DNA from: Pseudomonas xantholysinigenes
GTDB taxonomy: Bacteria; Pseudomonadota; Gammaproteobacteria; Pseudomonadales; Pseudomonadaceae
Reading direction: 5' to 3'
Length of the DNA stretch: 64,000 nt
Assembly: GCF_014268885.2 (NCBI RefSeq)
Contig: NZ_CP077095.1
Location: 2,671,501-2,735,500 of the forward strand
Shown: positions 16,896-25,389 of the stretch, one piece after another
Position numbering within the stretch: position 1 is the first letter of the stretch
Layout: each line of letters opens with the position of its first letter
The notes under the pieces: model-generated
What the model was told of the DNA's origin: nothing
Seen by the model: the letters and a program-made list of their open reading frames with translations, nothing else
Database searches by the model: none
Made by a program: the position numbers and the translations under genes

Positions 16896-19133
16896 ATGAC
16901 CAGCAACAAACACTGTTCCGCCGATGACCCGCTGCCACCTCCGGCCACGCTGCGACGTTCGCTCTACCGCCTGTTGCCGGTAGGCTTCGCCGTGATCGGC
17001 ATCGGCCTGTCGGTGGCGCTCGGGCACCTCGATGCGCGACGCGCGGAGAGCGAGCAGGTGGCCAACCTTGCCGCGCGCCTGTCGGGGCTGCGCAGCGCGC
17101 TGGAGGCGCAGCTGCGCGCATCGTTCGCCGAGGCCGAGGGCATCGCCCAGTTGATCAGCACCGACGGCAGCATCAGCATCGATCATTTCCATGGCATGGC
17201 CCGCGATGCCCTGGACTCGGTGCCGTACATGCACCATATCGCCCTGGCGCCCGCCGATGTGATCCGTGATGTCTACCCGCTGCAGGGCAACGAGCGGATC
17301 ATCGGCCTGGACTACCGGCAGCTGCCGGACCAGTTCCCGCTGCTGGCCGCCGCCCGCGATCGGGCCCAGCCAGTGCTGGCCGGGCCATTGCCGCTGTACC
17401 AGGGCGGTCGGGCGCTGGTCTACCGGCGTCCGGTGTTCATCAGCGGCAAGCGCGGGGTCAAGTTGTACTGGGGCAATATCTCGATCGTCGCCGATATCGA
17501 CCGTCTGTTGCTGGCCGCGGGCTTGCGCCCGGAGGCCGGTTTCGAGCTGGCGGTGCGCGGCGGCGATGGCAAGGGCGCCGAAGGTGGCCTGATCTGGGGC
17601 GACCCGCAGCTGTTCGACGATCCACAGGTCAAGCTCAATGTCGAGGTGCCGGGCGGCGTCTGGCAACTGGTGGCGGCGCCGCGCGGTGGCTGGTCGGAGC
17701 TGAACCTGTTCGGCTCTTCGCTGTTCCTCTTCGCCTTGACCTGCACCGGGCTGTTCAGCCTGTTCGTCACCCAGCTCAACCGCAAGCAGCGCCAGCTCGA
17801 ACAGCGCAACCGCGAGCTGCGCCAGTACCAGGCCCAACTCGAACGCCTGGCCCATTACGACACCATCACCGGCCTGCCCAACCGGGTGCTGTTCCAGCAG
17901 CAGCTGGGCGAGGCGATCCTGCGCGGCCATGGCCTGGCGGTGCTGGTGCTGGATATCGACGGTTTCAAGCAGGTCAACGACAGCCTGGGCCACCCGATGG
18001 GCGACCTGCTGCTGCAGCAGGCCACCGCGCGTTTCCTGCAGGAACTGGACACCCAGGACCGCGTCTGCCGCCTGGGCGGCGACGAGTTCGTGTTCATGTT
18101 GCAGGGTACCCAGGGCCAGGTGAACCATCAGGTCCGCGCCTTGCTGCGCAGCCTGCAAAGGCCGTTCGACCTCAACGGCAATGCCGCGCTGGTCACCGGC
18201 AGTATCGGCCTGGCCTGGTGCCCACAGCATGGCGAGGATGCCGACAGCCTGGTACGTCATGCCGACACGGCGATGTACGCGGCCAAGGAGAGCGGCCGGG
18301 ACGGATGGCGGCCATACCACCCGGACATGACCGCGCGTCTGCAGCAACGCCTGGAGCTGGAGCGCAACCTGCGCCGGGCCCTGGAACACAATGAATTCGA
18401 GCTGTGGTACCAGCCCAAGGTCGACCTGTTCAGTGGTCGCCTCGAAGGCGTCGAGGCGCTGTTGCGCTGGCGCGATCCGGAGCATGGCCTGGTATCGCCG
18501 GGCGAGTTCATCCCCCTGGCCGAACGTACCGGGCTGATCCTTCCCCTCGGTGAGCGGGTGCTGGAACTGGCCTGTGCCCAGCTTGCCGCCTGGCGTGATG
18601 GCGAGGGTGTGCCGGGGTCGCTGGCGATCAACGTGGCCGCCTTGCAGATTGAGCGTGGCGACTACGTCACCAGCCTGGCCTCGGCGCTGGAGCGTCATGG
18701 CCTGCCGGCCAGCCTGCTGGAGGTGGAGATCACCGAAAGCCTGCTGATGGAAAGCCAGCAGCAAGCCTGCGCGGTGCTGGCCCAGTTGCGGGCCATGGGC
18801 GTGGCCACCGCGGTGGACGACTTCGGTACCGGCTATTCATCGCTGGCCTACCTGCGGGCGTTGCCAATCGATCACCTGAAGATCGACCGCGCCTTCATCA
18901 AGGACCTGCCCGGCGACGACGATGCGATTGCCGTTGCCCGGGCCATCATCGACCTGGGCCATGCCCTGGGCTTTCGGATCACCGCCGAGGGCATCGAGAC
19001 CCAGGCGCAGTACGATTTCCTGCGCAACGCCGGGTGCGACCAGGGCCAGGGCTTTTTGCTCGGGCGGCCGATGCCGGCCGCCGCCCTGGATACCTGGTTG
19101 GCCACCCGGCGCAGTGTGCCGGCGCCCGGCTAG
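16896..19133 (+). CDS. CHASE-GGDEF-EAL membrane c-di-GMP protein
   Basis: The 745-residue bifunctional-type protein has a first membrane helix at about 25-45, a periplasmic CHASE-like sensor (about 60-230, with VIRDVYPLQGNERIIGLD and GRALVYRRPVF), a second helix near 270-293, then GGDEF (320-475) and EAL (490-735). The cyclase signature GGDEF is intact near residue 393, but the inhibitory site is DTQD rather than RxxD, so product feedback is probably absent. The phosphodiesterase half keeps EALLRW, EITESLL, DDFGTGYSSLAYL, KIDRAFI and EGIET, so it looks active. The net direction cannot be read. The nearby exopolysaccharide cluster is a plausible downstream process, though not linked by operon structure. 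Confidence 0.93.
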   Translation: MTSNKHCSADDPLPPPATLRRSLYRLLPVGFAVIGIGLSVALGHLDARRAESEQVANLAARLSGLRSALEAQLRASFAEAEGIAQLISTDGSISIDHFHGMARDALDSVPYMHHIALAPADVIRDVYPLQGNERIIGLDYRQLPDQFPLLAAARDRAQPVLAGPLPLYQGGRALVYRRPVFISGKRGVKLYWGNISIVADIDRLLLAAGLRPEAGFELAVRGGDGKGAEGGLIWGDPQLFDDPQVKLNVEVPGGVWQLVAAPRGGWSELNLFGSSLFLFALTCTGLFSLFVTQLNRKQRQLEQRNRELRQYQAQLERLAHYDTITGLPNRVLFQQQLGEAILRGHGLAVLVLDIDGFKQVNDSLGHPMGDLLLQQATARFLQELDTQDRVCRLGGDEFVFMLQGTQGQVNHQVRALLRSLQRPFDLNGNAALVTGSIGLAWCPQHGEDADSLVRHADTAMYAAKESGRDGWRPYHPDMTARLQQRLELERNLRRALEHNEFELWYQPKVDLFSGRLEGVEALLRWRDPEHGLVSPGEFIPLAERTGLILPLGERVLELACAQLAAWRDGEGVPGSLAINVAALQIERGDYVTSLASALERHGLPASLLEVEITESLLMESQQQACAVLAQLRAMGVATAVDDFGTGYSSLAYLRALPIDHLKIDRAFIKDLPGDDDAIAVARAIIDLGHALGFRITAEGIETQAQYDFLRNAGCDQGQGFLLGRPMPAAALDTWLATRRSVPAPG

Positions 19134-19145
19134 GCCGCTGCGCGG

Positions 19146-20189
19146 TCAGTCCTTCCAGCAGCGGGCGACGCGCGTGCAGACGTCGTAGCGTCGATCAAGC
19201 TCGGCCATGCGCGTGACATGCTGGCGCAGGTCCTGCTTGAGCAGGTCGTTCGACAGCTCGTTGTAATAACGCAGCATGACCGCGTTCTCGATCAGGGTCA
19301 GCTTGACATCGGTCGCCTCGCCGTCCGGCTGGCGCTGGCGCAGCGCCTCGGTGTCGAACTGGCGCAGGCGCGCGCGGTAGCCATCCTGGTATTGCTGGAG
19401 CAGGCGTGCCTTGCGGCTGGCCGCGGCTTCGGCCGTGAGATCCAGGTTGCGCTGGTATTCATCCCAGTAGGCTTGCGGCAGGTTCACGCCCAGGCGCTGC
19501 TGGCGACCCTCGAGCAGCAGGCGCTGGACGGCCTCGCGCTGCGCCGGGGTGTCGTCGCGGCTGGCCGGTTGCATGCTGTCGACCAGGCTGTCGGCGATGA
19601 TCTGTTCCATCAAGGCCGTGCGCTGCGGGGTATCGGGCTGGCCCTGGGCAGGCTTGGGGAACAGTGGGTTGCTGCCCTCGCAGCGGTCGATGCCCTGGCG
19701 GATCACCGGCAGCGGCAGGCGCGACACCTGGCCGTTGACCTGGTTGAGGCTGGTGAGCGCGGTGATGCAGTGGTCGCCGGACCAGTTGAAGGTGACCTCG
19801 TATTCCCCGCCCGGTTGCGGCGTCAGGTTGAAGGCGCTGCCGCAGACCACGCCGGTGCCCACCGAGTTGGTCACCAGGAACAGCTCGCGCCCCGGCGTGA
19901 CGCGAAACTCCAGGTAGGCCTTGGCATCGTCGGGAGCGGCCACGGCCATGTCGGCGCGGCGGCGGGTGTTGGCCACGAACAGGTTGTTCAGTAGCCCGGT
20001 GGTGCGCCCCATGCAGTGCTGCGCGTCGTATACATCGAGGGTGGCGCTGTCCATCTTGCTGATGAAGCGCACCTTGGCCGCGTCGGCCTCGGCGGCATCG
20101 TTGTAGCTGCCGTTGATGCTACAGCCACCGAGCAGGAGCGAGGCCGCGATGAGGGTCTGCAACGAGCGCAGGGGAGGTTGGTTGAACAT
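19146..20189 (-). CDS. Hypothetical lipoprotein
   Basis: The 347-residue protein has a lipoprotein signal: a hydrophobic stretch LQTLIAASLLLGGCSING with lipobox LLGGC at about residue 23. The mature part has several Cys (CMGRTTG, VVCGSAF, HCITAL, RCEGSN, VCTRVARC) that could form periplasmic disulfides, and a helical Arg/Gln/Leu-rich C-terminal half. No family is recognised. It is convergent with the GGDEF-EAL gene and divergent from another lipoprotein gene at 20298, so the pair may be functionally linked. Confidence 0.75.
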   Translation of the reverse strand: MFNQPPLRSLQTLIAASLLLGGCSINGSYNDAAEADAAKVRFISKMDSATLDVYDAQHCMGRTTGLLNNLFVANTRRRADMAVAAPDDAKAYLEFRVTPGRELFLVTNSVGTGVVCGSAFNLTPQPGGEYEVTFNWSGDHCITALTSLNQVNGQVSRLPLPVIRQGIDRCEGSNPLFPKPAQGQPDTPQRTALMEQIIADSLVDSMQPASRDDTPAQREAVQRLLLEGRQQRLGVNLPQAYWDEYQRNLDLTAEAAASRKARLLQQYQDGYRARLRQFDTEALRQRQPDGEATDVKLTLIENAVMLRYYNELSNDLLKQDLRQHVTRMAELDRRYDVCTRVARCWKD

Positions 20190-20297
20190 GGATTGGCGAT
20201 TCCTTGCTGCCTGGGCGATACAAAAGGCGGGTATGCTAGTGGCTAAAGGCCATTTTTGCCACTACCCCCCCTTGAATCATTGTTCCCGAGGTCATGC

Positions 20298-20858
20298 ATG
20301 TTCACGTTGTACCGCGCCCCCTGGGTGTGCCTGTTGTTGCTCGGCGCAGGTTGCGCGCAGATGCCCGCCGAGATGGCGTTGGATTCCCCGGTGTACTCGG
20401 CCAGCAATGCCGGCCTGGTGGTCGGCTCGCTGAACGGCGCAGGGCCTTACGGCACCTGGTTGGAATTTCGCGACGAGCACAGCGCCAAGACCTTCGGCTG
20501 GGCCGCCAAGGACTACTACTCGGCCTGGTTGCCAGCGGGTACCTACCAGGTCAGCTCGCTGGGCTCCCGGCGCGGGACGATGGGCGCCTTTGGCCAGCCG
20601 CTGCGCTTTACCGTGCAGGCTGGCCAGATCAATTACCTCGGTGAGCTGGTCAACGACTGCAGCTACCCCGTGCAGCCCACCGCCTACTATGGCGTGATGG
20701 CCTGCGGGCCCCTGGCGCTGGGGACCTGCACGGTGCCGCGGGCCAGTGTCGGGCTGTGTGTCGTCGACCGCCAGAAGCAGGCGCTGCGCACCTTCCTCAA
20801 GGCCCAGCCGCGCTTTGCCGAGTTGCCCGTGCGTCCGGCGCTGATGGGGACGCGCTGA
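20298..20858 (+). CDS. Hypothetical lipoprotein
   Basis: The 186-residue protein has the signal MFTLYRAPWVCLLLLGAGC; the lipobox is LGAGC, so the mature protein is probably lipidated at Cys19. The mature part reads as a small beta-rich domain (GSLNGAGPYGTWLEFRD, AGTYQVSSLGSR, FTVQAGQINYLGEL) of the kind found in uncharacterised Pseudomonas surface lipoproteins. The start at 20298 was used because the upstream in-frame extension lacks hydrophobic character. The 3' 62 bp overlap the convergent YdjC-family gene. Its function is unknown. Confidence 0.75.
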   Translation: MFTLYRAPWVCLLLLGAGCAQMPAEMALDSPVYSASNAGLVVGSLNGAGPYGTWLEFRDEHSAKTFGWAAKDYYSAWLPAGTYQVSSLGSRRGTMGAFGQPLRFTVQAGQINYLGELVNDCSYPVQPTAYYGVMACGPLALGTCTVPRASVGLCVVDRQKQALRTFLKAQPRFAELPVRPALMGTR

Positions 20859-21612
20859 GCCCCGCGTAGTTCACCCGCGGTACCCCTTCGAGCAAGGTGT
20901 CGATCAGCGCCTTGAGCGATTCGCCACGGGCCAGGTAGGCGTCGCCGAAGTCATGCCCACCCAGGGCGCTGGGGTGGGCCACCACCTCGAGCACGCCCTC
21001 CCGGGGCGCCAGCCCCGCCTTCAGGTCGGCGGGGGTGCACACGTAGTCGGCGCTCGCCCCACCGAGCTGGCGCAAGCGTTGGTTGAGCAGGGTCTTGAAC
21101 AGCCTTTTCAGCGGGCCGATGTTGTGCCCGAGATTGCGCGCCAGGCGCACGGGAACGCCTTGGGCCCGGGCGAAGCGCGCCACCACCTCGCCGACCGGCC
21201 AGATGTTGTGCACGTGCTGGTGCGAATCCAGGTGGCTGGGCATCAGCCCATGGTCCAGGCAGTGTTTCCACTGCGCCTCCAGCTCTTGCTCGACCGCCGC
21301 GCGTTCGCGCCGGCTCAGGCGCAGGGTGCGTTGCTTCAGGCGCAGGTCGAATTCGCCGTGGGGCGCGCAGAAGCGTGGCTCGGCGAGGATCGCCTGGCTC
21401 AGTGGGCGGCCGTAGGTCAGGTTGAAATGCAGCCCCACCCGGCCGCTGAGCGCCGGTTGCTGGGCCAACTGGCAGGCGGCGGCGAACGCCGGCATGTTGG
21501 CCATGGCGGTGGCCGAGCTGATCAGCCCGGCTTGGAAGGCGTGCAGGATCACCGCGTTGGTGTGGGCGCTGAGGCCGAAGTCGTCAGCGTTGACTATGAC
21601 CTGGGAGGGCAT
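20797..21612 (-). CDS. YdjC/ChbG family carbohydrate deacetylase
   Basis: The 271-residue protein of the YdjC/ChbG/HpnK fold begins with VIVNADDFGLS, the metal-binding Asp-Asp motif; it continues with GLHFNLTYGRPL (His ligand) and SHLDSHQHVHNIWP (His-rich metal/catalytic segment). Members remove N-acetyl groups from chito-oligosaccharides or lipid-linked sugars, so a trimming role on the exopolysaccharide repeat is reasonable. It is the last gene of the minus-strand polysaccharide operon and overlaps the preceding gene by 29 bp. The C-terminal tail is poorly conserved in appearance and overlaps the convergent lipoprotein gene by 62 bp. Confidence 0.88.
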   Translation of the reverse strand: MPSQVIVNADDFGLSAHTNAVILHAFQAGLISSATAMANMPAFAAACQLAQQPALSGRVGLHFNLTYGRPLSQAILAEPRFCAPHGEFDLRLKQRTLRLSRRERAAVEQELEAQWKHCLDHGLMPSHLDSHQHVHNIWPVGEVVARFARAQGVPVRLARNLGHNIGPLKRLFKTLLNQRLRQLGGASADYVCTPADLKAGLAPREGVLEVVAHPSALGGHDFGDAYLARGESLKALIDTLLEGVPRVNYAGLSASPSAPDARATRQSAAGP

Positions 21613-22750
21613 CCGGGTGCTCCTGTGGCGGGGTGGCGGCGACAGTGCCGGGGGTGTTGGCGCGCTTGCGCCAGTATGGCTTGAACCATTGCCAGGCGCG
21701 TTGCGCCAGGCCCAGCAGCAGGCCGTCGGGGCGCCAGCTGTAGCTGCTCAGGCGCCATTGCTCGAGCTGGCCGGTCTGGCGCTCGTGGAGCTGGTGGCTG
21801 GAGTTGTCCAGGCTGACCCGCGAGGCGTCGATCCATAGCCAGTCTTGCTCCAGCCCCCAGTGAATCCACTCCTCGAGCAACACGCGACCGCTACCCAGGT
21901 CGCGGTACTCGGGGATGAAGGCGAGGTTGTAGTCGTAGACCCGGCCGCGTTCGAGCAAGCCCAGTCGATAACTGATACAGCGCCCGTCCAGCTCCAACAG
22001 CACCAGGCACACCAGGCCTTCGTCGGCCAGGGCGGTGAGCGCCTGGTACATCCACTGGCGGCGTTGCGCGCCGGAGAAGACCCCGACCTCGTCGTCGCCC
22101 TTCCAGCTGGCAGCCTCCACCGCGCTGATGGCGTCGAGCAGTTCGCCGATGTTGTCGGGGCTGGCGATGACCCGGCGCACCTGGGCGCCGCAGGCCTTGA
22201 TCCGCTTGCGCGCGCGGCGCAGCTTGTAGCGCGGGTCGCCGCCGATCTCCTGGCGATCGCCTTCGTTGATGCGGTGCACCGGCACGCGGCAGCTCAGGCG
22301 CTGCTGCCAGGTGGAACTGGCGGCCGCCCACTGGCGCAGCCAGCCGTCGACCTCGGGGTTGTCCGGCACCTCGCTCAGTTGCAGCAGGGCATGGGGCAGC
22401 TGCTTGCGGATGGCTTGCAGTACCTGGTCGGCATACAGCGCCGGCAGGTCGATCAGCAGGGCGATGCGATCGCTCAGTGGATGGCCCAGGTGGCGTACCA
22501 CCGGGGCGAACAATGGGCCGAACGGTTCACGGCTGCGCAGCAGCGGCAGGCACAGGCACAGGCGCTGGTCCTGGTAGCCGAGCAACACCTGCAGTTGCTG
22601 GCCAGGTAGCAATGCGGCCTCGGCGGCGCGCAGCCAGCCCAGGTGGTTGAACGGGGTGCTGGCGGGCAGGCGCTTGCGCAGCGCCTCGTAGTCGCCGGCG
22701 GGGAAGTCGTGGCTGCGCAGCGAGGCGCACCAGCGCAGGGACAGGCTCAT
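21584..22750 (-). CDS. BioF2/CelD-like acetyltransferase domain protein (GNAT/FemAB type)
   Basis: The 388-residue cytoplasmic protein resembles the CelD/BioF2-like (Acetyltransf_6) group. A first half FNHLGWLRAAEAALLPGQQL is followed by DPRYKLRRARKRIKACGAQVRR, EAASWKGDDEVGVF and a C-terminal acyltransferase core (CISYRLGLLERGRVYDYNLAFIPEYRDLGSGRVLLEEWIHWG). Such proteins are common in exopolysaccharide clusters and are thought to acylate sugars or amino-sugars. It is translationally close to its neighbours: 4 bp after the GNAT gene and overlapping YdjC by 29 bp. The acyl donor and acceptor are unknown. Confidence 0.82.
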   Translation of the reverse strand: MSLSLRWCASLRSHDFPAGDYEALRKRLPASTPFNHLGWLRAAEAALLPGQQLQVLLGYQDQRLCLCLPLLRSREPFGPLFAPVVRHLGHPLSDRIALLIDLPALYADQVLQAIRKQLPHALLQLSEVPDNPEVDGWLRQWAAASSTWQQRLSCRVPVHRINEGDRQEIGGDPRYKLRRARKRIKACGAQVRRVIASPDNIGELLDAISAVEAASWKGDDEVGVFSGAQRRQWMYQALTALADEGLVCLVLLELDGRCISYRLGLLERGRVYDYNLAFIPEYRDLGSGRVLLEEWIHWGLEQDWLWIDASRVSLDNSSHQLHERQTGQLEQWRLSSYSWRPDGLLLGLAQRAWQWFKPYWRKRANTPGTVAATPPQEHPDALPGHSQR

Positions 22751-22754
22751 GGCT

Positions 22755-23444
22755 TCAGCTCGCGGTGGCTGCGTTGGACTGTGGCTCCGGCTTGCGCAGC
22801 GGCTCCAGGCGCGACGCGCTGTAGCGGCTTTCGCGGAAGAACTTCCAGCGTCCGAACAGGCAGTACACGTTCATGATCCGTCCTTGCTCCTGATAGCCCA
22901 TGCGCAGGTGCAGCTTGAGCGCCGGGATGTTGTGCTGCTCGCAGACATCCACCACCTTGGTGCAGCCCTGGGCGGCCATGGCCTTCCACAAGGCCAGTTG
23001 CAGGTCCACCGACAGCTCGGTGCCCCAATACTTGCGGATCAGCTCGCCGCCGAACTCGAAGAACTCGCCGGGGCCGACGGGGAACCAGCAGCCATAGTAG
23101 TGGCGGTCGTGGTAATGGCGGTTGCTGCCCCAGATGAAGGCCACCGCGTCGCCGTCGTCATCGAGGAACATCAGCCCGGTGTGGCCCTCGGCCGCCAGTT
23201 CGGCCATGGTCTCCACGCGGTCGCCGAAGTGCCTGGCGAAAGCCTGCACGTTGTGCACGGTGATGGTTTCGATGCGCAGCGGGCCGTAGGGTTTCAGGCG
23301 ATGGGGTGGGACCGGGCTGACCAGGTCGCGTTCCATCCACAACAGCTCCCAATGATAGAAGACGTAGTGCCGGAAGGCGCTACCGAGGGTGTTGCGCAGT
23401 CCCTTGCGCTTGATGCGGTCCTGGACTTTGGTCAAAGCACTCAT
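22755..23444 (-). CDS. GNAT-like acetyltransferase in the exopolysaccharide operon
   Basis: The 229-residue protein has a likely N-acetyltransferase core: GLMFLDDDGDAVAFIWGSNRHYH, then VDLQLALWKAMAAQGCTKVVDVCEQHNIPALKLHLRMGYQEQGRI, which has the beta-bulge and the N-x-x-A-x-x-L-[HY]-x-x-x-G-[FY] ending of GNAT proteins. It contains FRHYVFYHWELLWMERDL near the N-terminus, seen in similar polysaccharide-locus proteins. It lies between the secreted hydrolase-like gene (34-bp gap) and the CelD-like gene. A sugar-modifying role is inferred only from context. Confidence 0.78.
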   Translation of the reverse strand: MSALTKVQDRIKRKGLRNTLGSAFRHYVFYHWELLWMERDLVSPVPPHRLKPYGPLRIETITVHNVQAFARHFGDRVETMAELAAEGHTGLMFLDDDGDAVAFIWGSNRHYHDRHYYGCWFPVGPGEFFEFGGELIRKYWGTELSVDLQLALWKAMAAQGCTKVVDVCEQHNIPALKLHLRMGYQEQGRIMNVYCLFGRWKFFRESRYSASRLEPLRKPEPQSNAATAS

Positions 23445-23478
23445 GGTGCCTCCTGTGCGTGGCAGGTCGAGATGCGTC

Positions 23479-25389
23479 TCATGACGCGTTCCAGGTCAGG
23501 GCGAATACGGTCTGCCCTGGCAATTGAAAACGCAGTTGGCCGTCGCGGCAGTCGTAGTGGCCGCCGCGGCTGTGGTTGTCGGGGCCGAACAGCTCGAGCT
23601 GGCCGGCGGGGCAGGTGCCCAGTTCCAGCGCCACCTTTTGCAGGCGCTCGGCCTTGTTCACCCCGAGCAGGCTGCGCTGGTGTTGGCGGGCCATGGCCAG
23701 GACGTCGACTTCAAAAGCGTCGTTGTCCAGGGCCAGCACCTGGTCGAGCCAGTGGCGCTGGATGAACTGCTGGGCCAGGCCTACCGGCTTGAGTTCGTAG
23801 CGCTGGTCGCCGGCATCGCGCAGCATGCCCTTGGGCCACTCGGGCTCGTCGGCGACATGGAACCAGTTGAGCATGTCGAGCAGGCCGTCGCTGGCGGCGT
23901 TGATCACCACCGATGTCCACCACAGGCCGGCGTAGTGGGTGTTCTGCTCGTAGGGGCTGAGGCTCGAGCCGCTGGACAGGTTGGTTTGGTCCAGCAACAG
24001 CGCCTTGCGTGGCCGGCCCTGGGCGTCGAGGCCGACCAGCGCTGCGGCCTGGCGTACGCTGTCGCGGTAGCTGCGGGTGGCGAGCAGGTCGCGGATCATC
24101 CATTCGTGCCAGGCCAGGGCGTCTATCTGTTCGCCCTGTTCGGCGAGCAGGCGCCGGGCCCAGTCGATGCCGCGGCGCTGCTTGCTGTCATTGCTGAACG
24201 GCCCGCCGGTGAAGCGCGAGGAGGCCGGCATGGCGATGCGCACCCCGGCATCATGGGCCGCCGGGTCGTCGCGCACGCGCCTGGCCATGGCCTGGAAGAA
24301 GTCCCGGTAGCTGGCGTAGTCGCGGTAGTTGAGGTTGGGCTCGTCGGCGAACGCCAGGTAGTGCAAGCCGTGGCCACCGAGGGCCTTGGTCGCCTGCAGC
24401 CAGGCGCCGAGGGCATCGTCGCTGGCGCGGTCGCTGCGCAGGTCGGCGACCCGCGCACTGCCGGCCAGCAGGGTGATGTCCTGGCGAATGGCGAAACGCT
24501 CCTGGTAGAGCCTGCGCCAGGCGTCCTCGAAGTCCGGTTGGCGTTGCAGCACATCGACGAAGCTGTAGTAGCTGGCCGCCTGGGGCCGCAGGGCATCCAG
24601 GGCGGCGAAACTGGACGGCGGCGGCAGCACATAAGGCAGGGCCACGCCTAGCTTCGGGGTGGGGCCGAGCACCTTGTCGGCCAGTTTCAGGCGCACCTGG
24701 CCTGGCGCCTGGGGCAGGTCGCCGAGGTCGCTGGCGCGTTGGGCGAACAGGTTGGCGCTACCGTCGAGCCAGAATGCCGCCTTGCCGCTGCCTTGCAGGG
24801 CCAGGCGCCAGGTCTCGTCACGGTTGCTGGCCGGCAGCGCCTGCTGGTCGTAACGCCAGTAGGCGCGGTAAGGCTTGAGTGGCAGCTGGATGCGGCGCCC
24901 GTCGCTCAGGCGTTCGGCGAACAGGCCATGCACACCGCCGTGCTGCTTGCCGGCCAGTATCGCCTGCTCGCCGGCCTTGACCTTGAAGTACAGGATGACC
25001 CCAGGCCCGACCTCGGCGGTGAAGTGCACCTTGGTCGGGGCGAACAGCGCGCGGGTGCTGTCGGCATGCTCGATGCGGTAGTCGCGGAAGCTGTAGCCGG
25101 GAATTTCCAGGCGGTAGGCGCCCAGGCCGGTTGCCAGTGGCCAGCGTTGTTCGCCGCGCACCTCGGTGGCGGCGATCTGCCGCTCGGCGGCCAGGCGGCC
25201 CTGGCCATCGACCAGGAACAGTTGTTCGGCGTTGGCGTCGGCTTGCCAGGCCGGGTGCCACTGGATGCGCACCTCATCGGCACGGCTCGGCAGCAGGTAC
25301 AGGCTGCCGTCGCGGATATCGCCCCATTGCAGCGGCGCCGCGTGCAGCAGCGGGGTGGCCAGGAGGCTGGCCAGCAGCAGCGCTCTCAT
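23479..25389 (-). CDS. Secreted protein resembling a clan GH-A glycoside hydrolase
   Basis: The 636-residue exported protein has signal peptide MRALLLASLLATPLLHAAP. Residues about 20-270 look like beta-sandwich ligand domains; from about 290 a TIM-barrel-like part contains HYLAFADEPNLNYRDYASYRDFFQAM, where DEPN resembles the N-E-P acid/base motif of clan GH-A, and ALLLDQTNLSSG where a nucleophile Glu (T-E-[FW]) would be expected. It may cleave or bind the exopolysaccharide in the periplasm. ATGA overlap with the flippase gene fixes the start at 25389; a continuous frame running further upstream to 26787 is the flippase's shadow. The function is inferred. Confidence 0.75.
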   Translation of the reverse strand: MRALLLASLLATPLLHAAPLQWGDIRDGSLYLLPSRADEVRIQWHPAWQADANAEQLFLVDGQGRLAAERQIAATEVRGEQRWPLATGLGAYRLEIPGYSFRDYRIEHADSTRALFAPTKVHFTAEVGPGVILYFKVKAGEQAILAGKQHGGVHGLFAERLSDGRRIQLPLKPYRAYWRYDQQALPASNRDETWRLALQGSGKAAFWLDGSANLFAQRASDLGDLPQAPGQVRLKLADKVLGPTPKLGVALPYVLPPPSSFAALDALRPQAASYYSFVDVLQRQPDFEDAWRRLYQERFAIRQDITLLAGSARVADLRSDRASDDALGAWLQATKALGGHGLHYLAFADEPNLNYRDYASYRDFFQAMARRVRDDPAAHDAGVRIAMPASSRFTGGPFSNDSKQRRGIDWARRLLAEQGEQIDALAWHEWMIRDLLATRSYRDSVRQAAALVGLDAQGRPRKALLLDQTNLSSGSSLSPYEQNTHYAGLWWTSVVINAASDGLLDMLNWFHVADEPEWPKGMLRDAGDQRYELKPVGLAQQFIQRHWLDQVLALDNDAFEVDVLAMARQHQRSLLGVNKAERLQKVALELGTCPAGQLELFGPDNHSRGGHYDCRDGQLRFQLPGQTVFALTWNAS

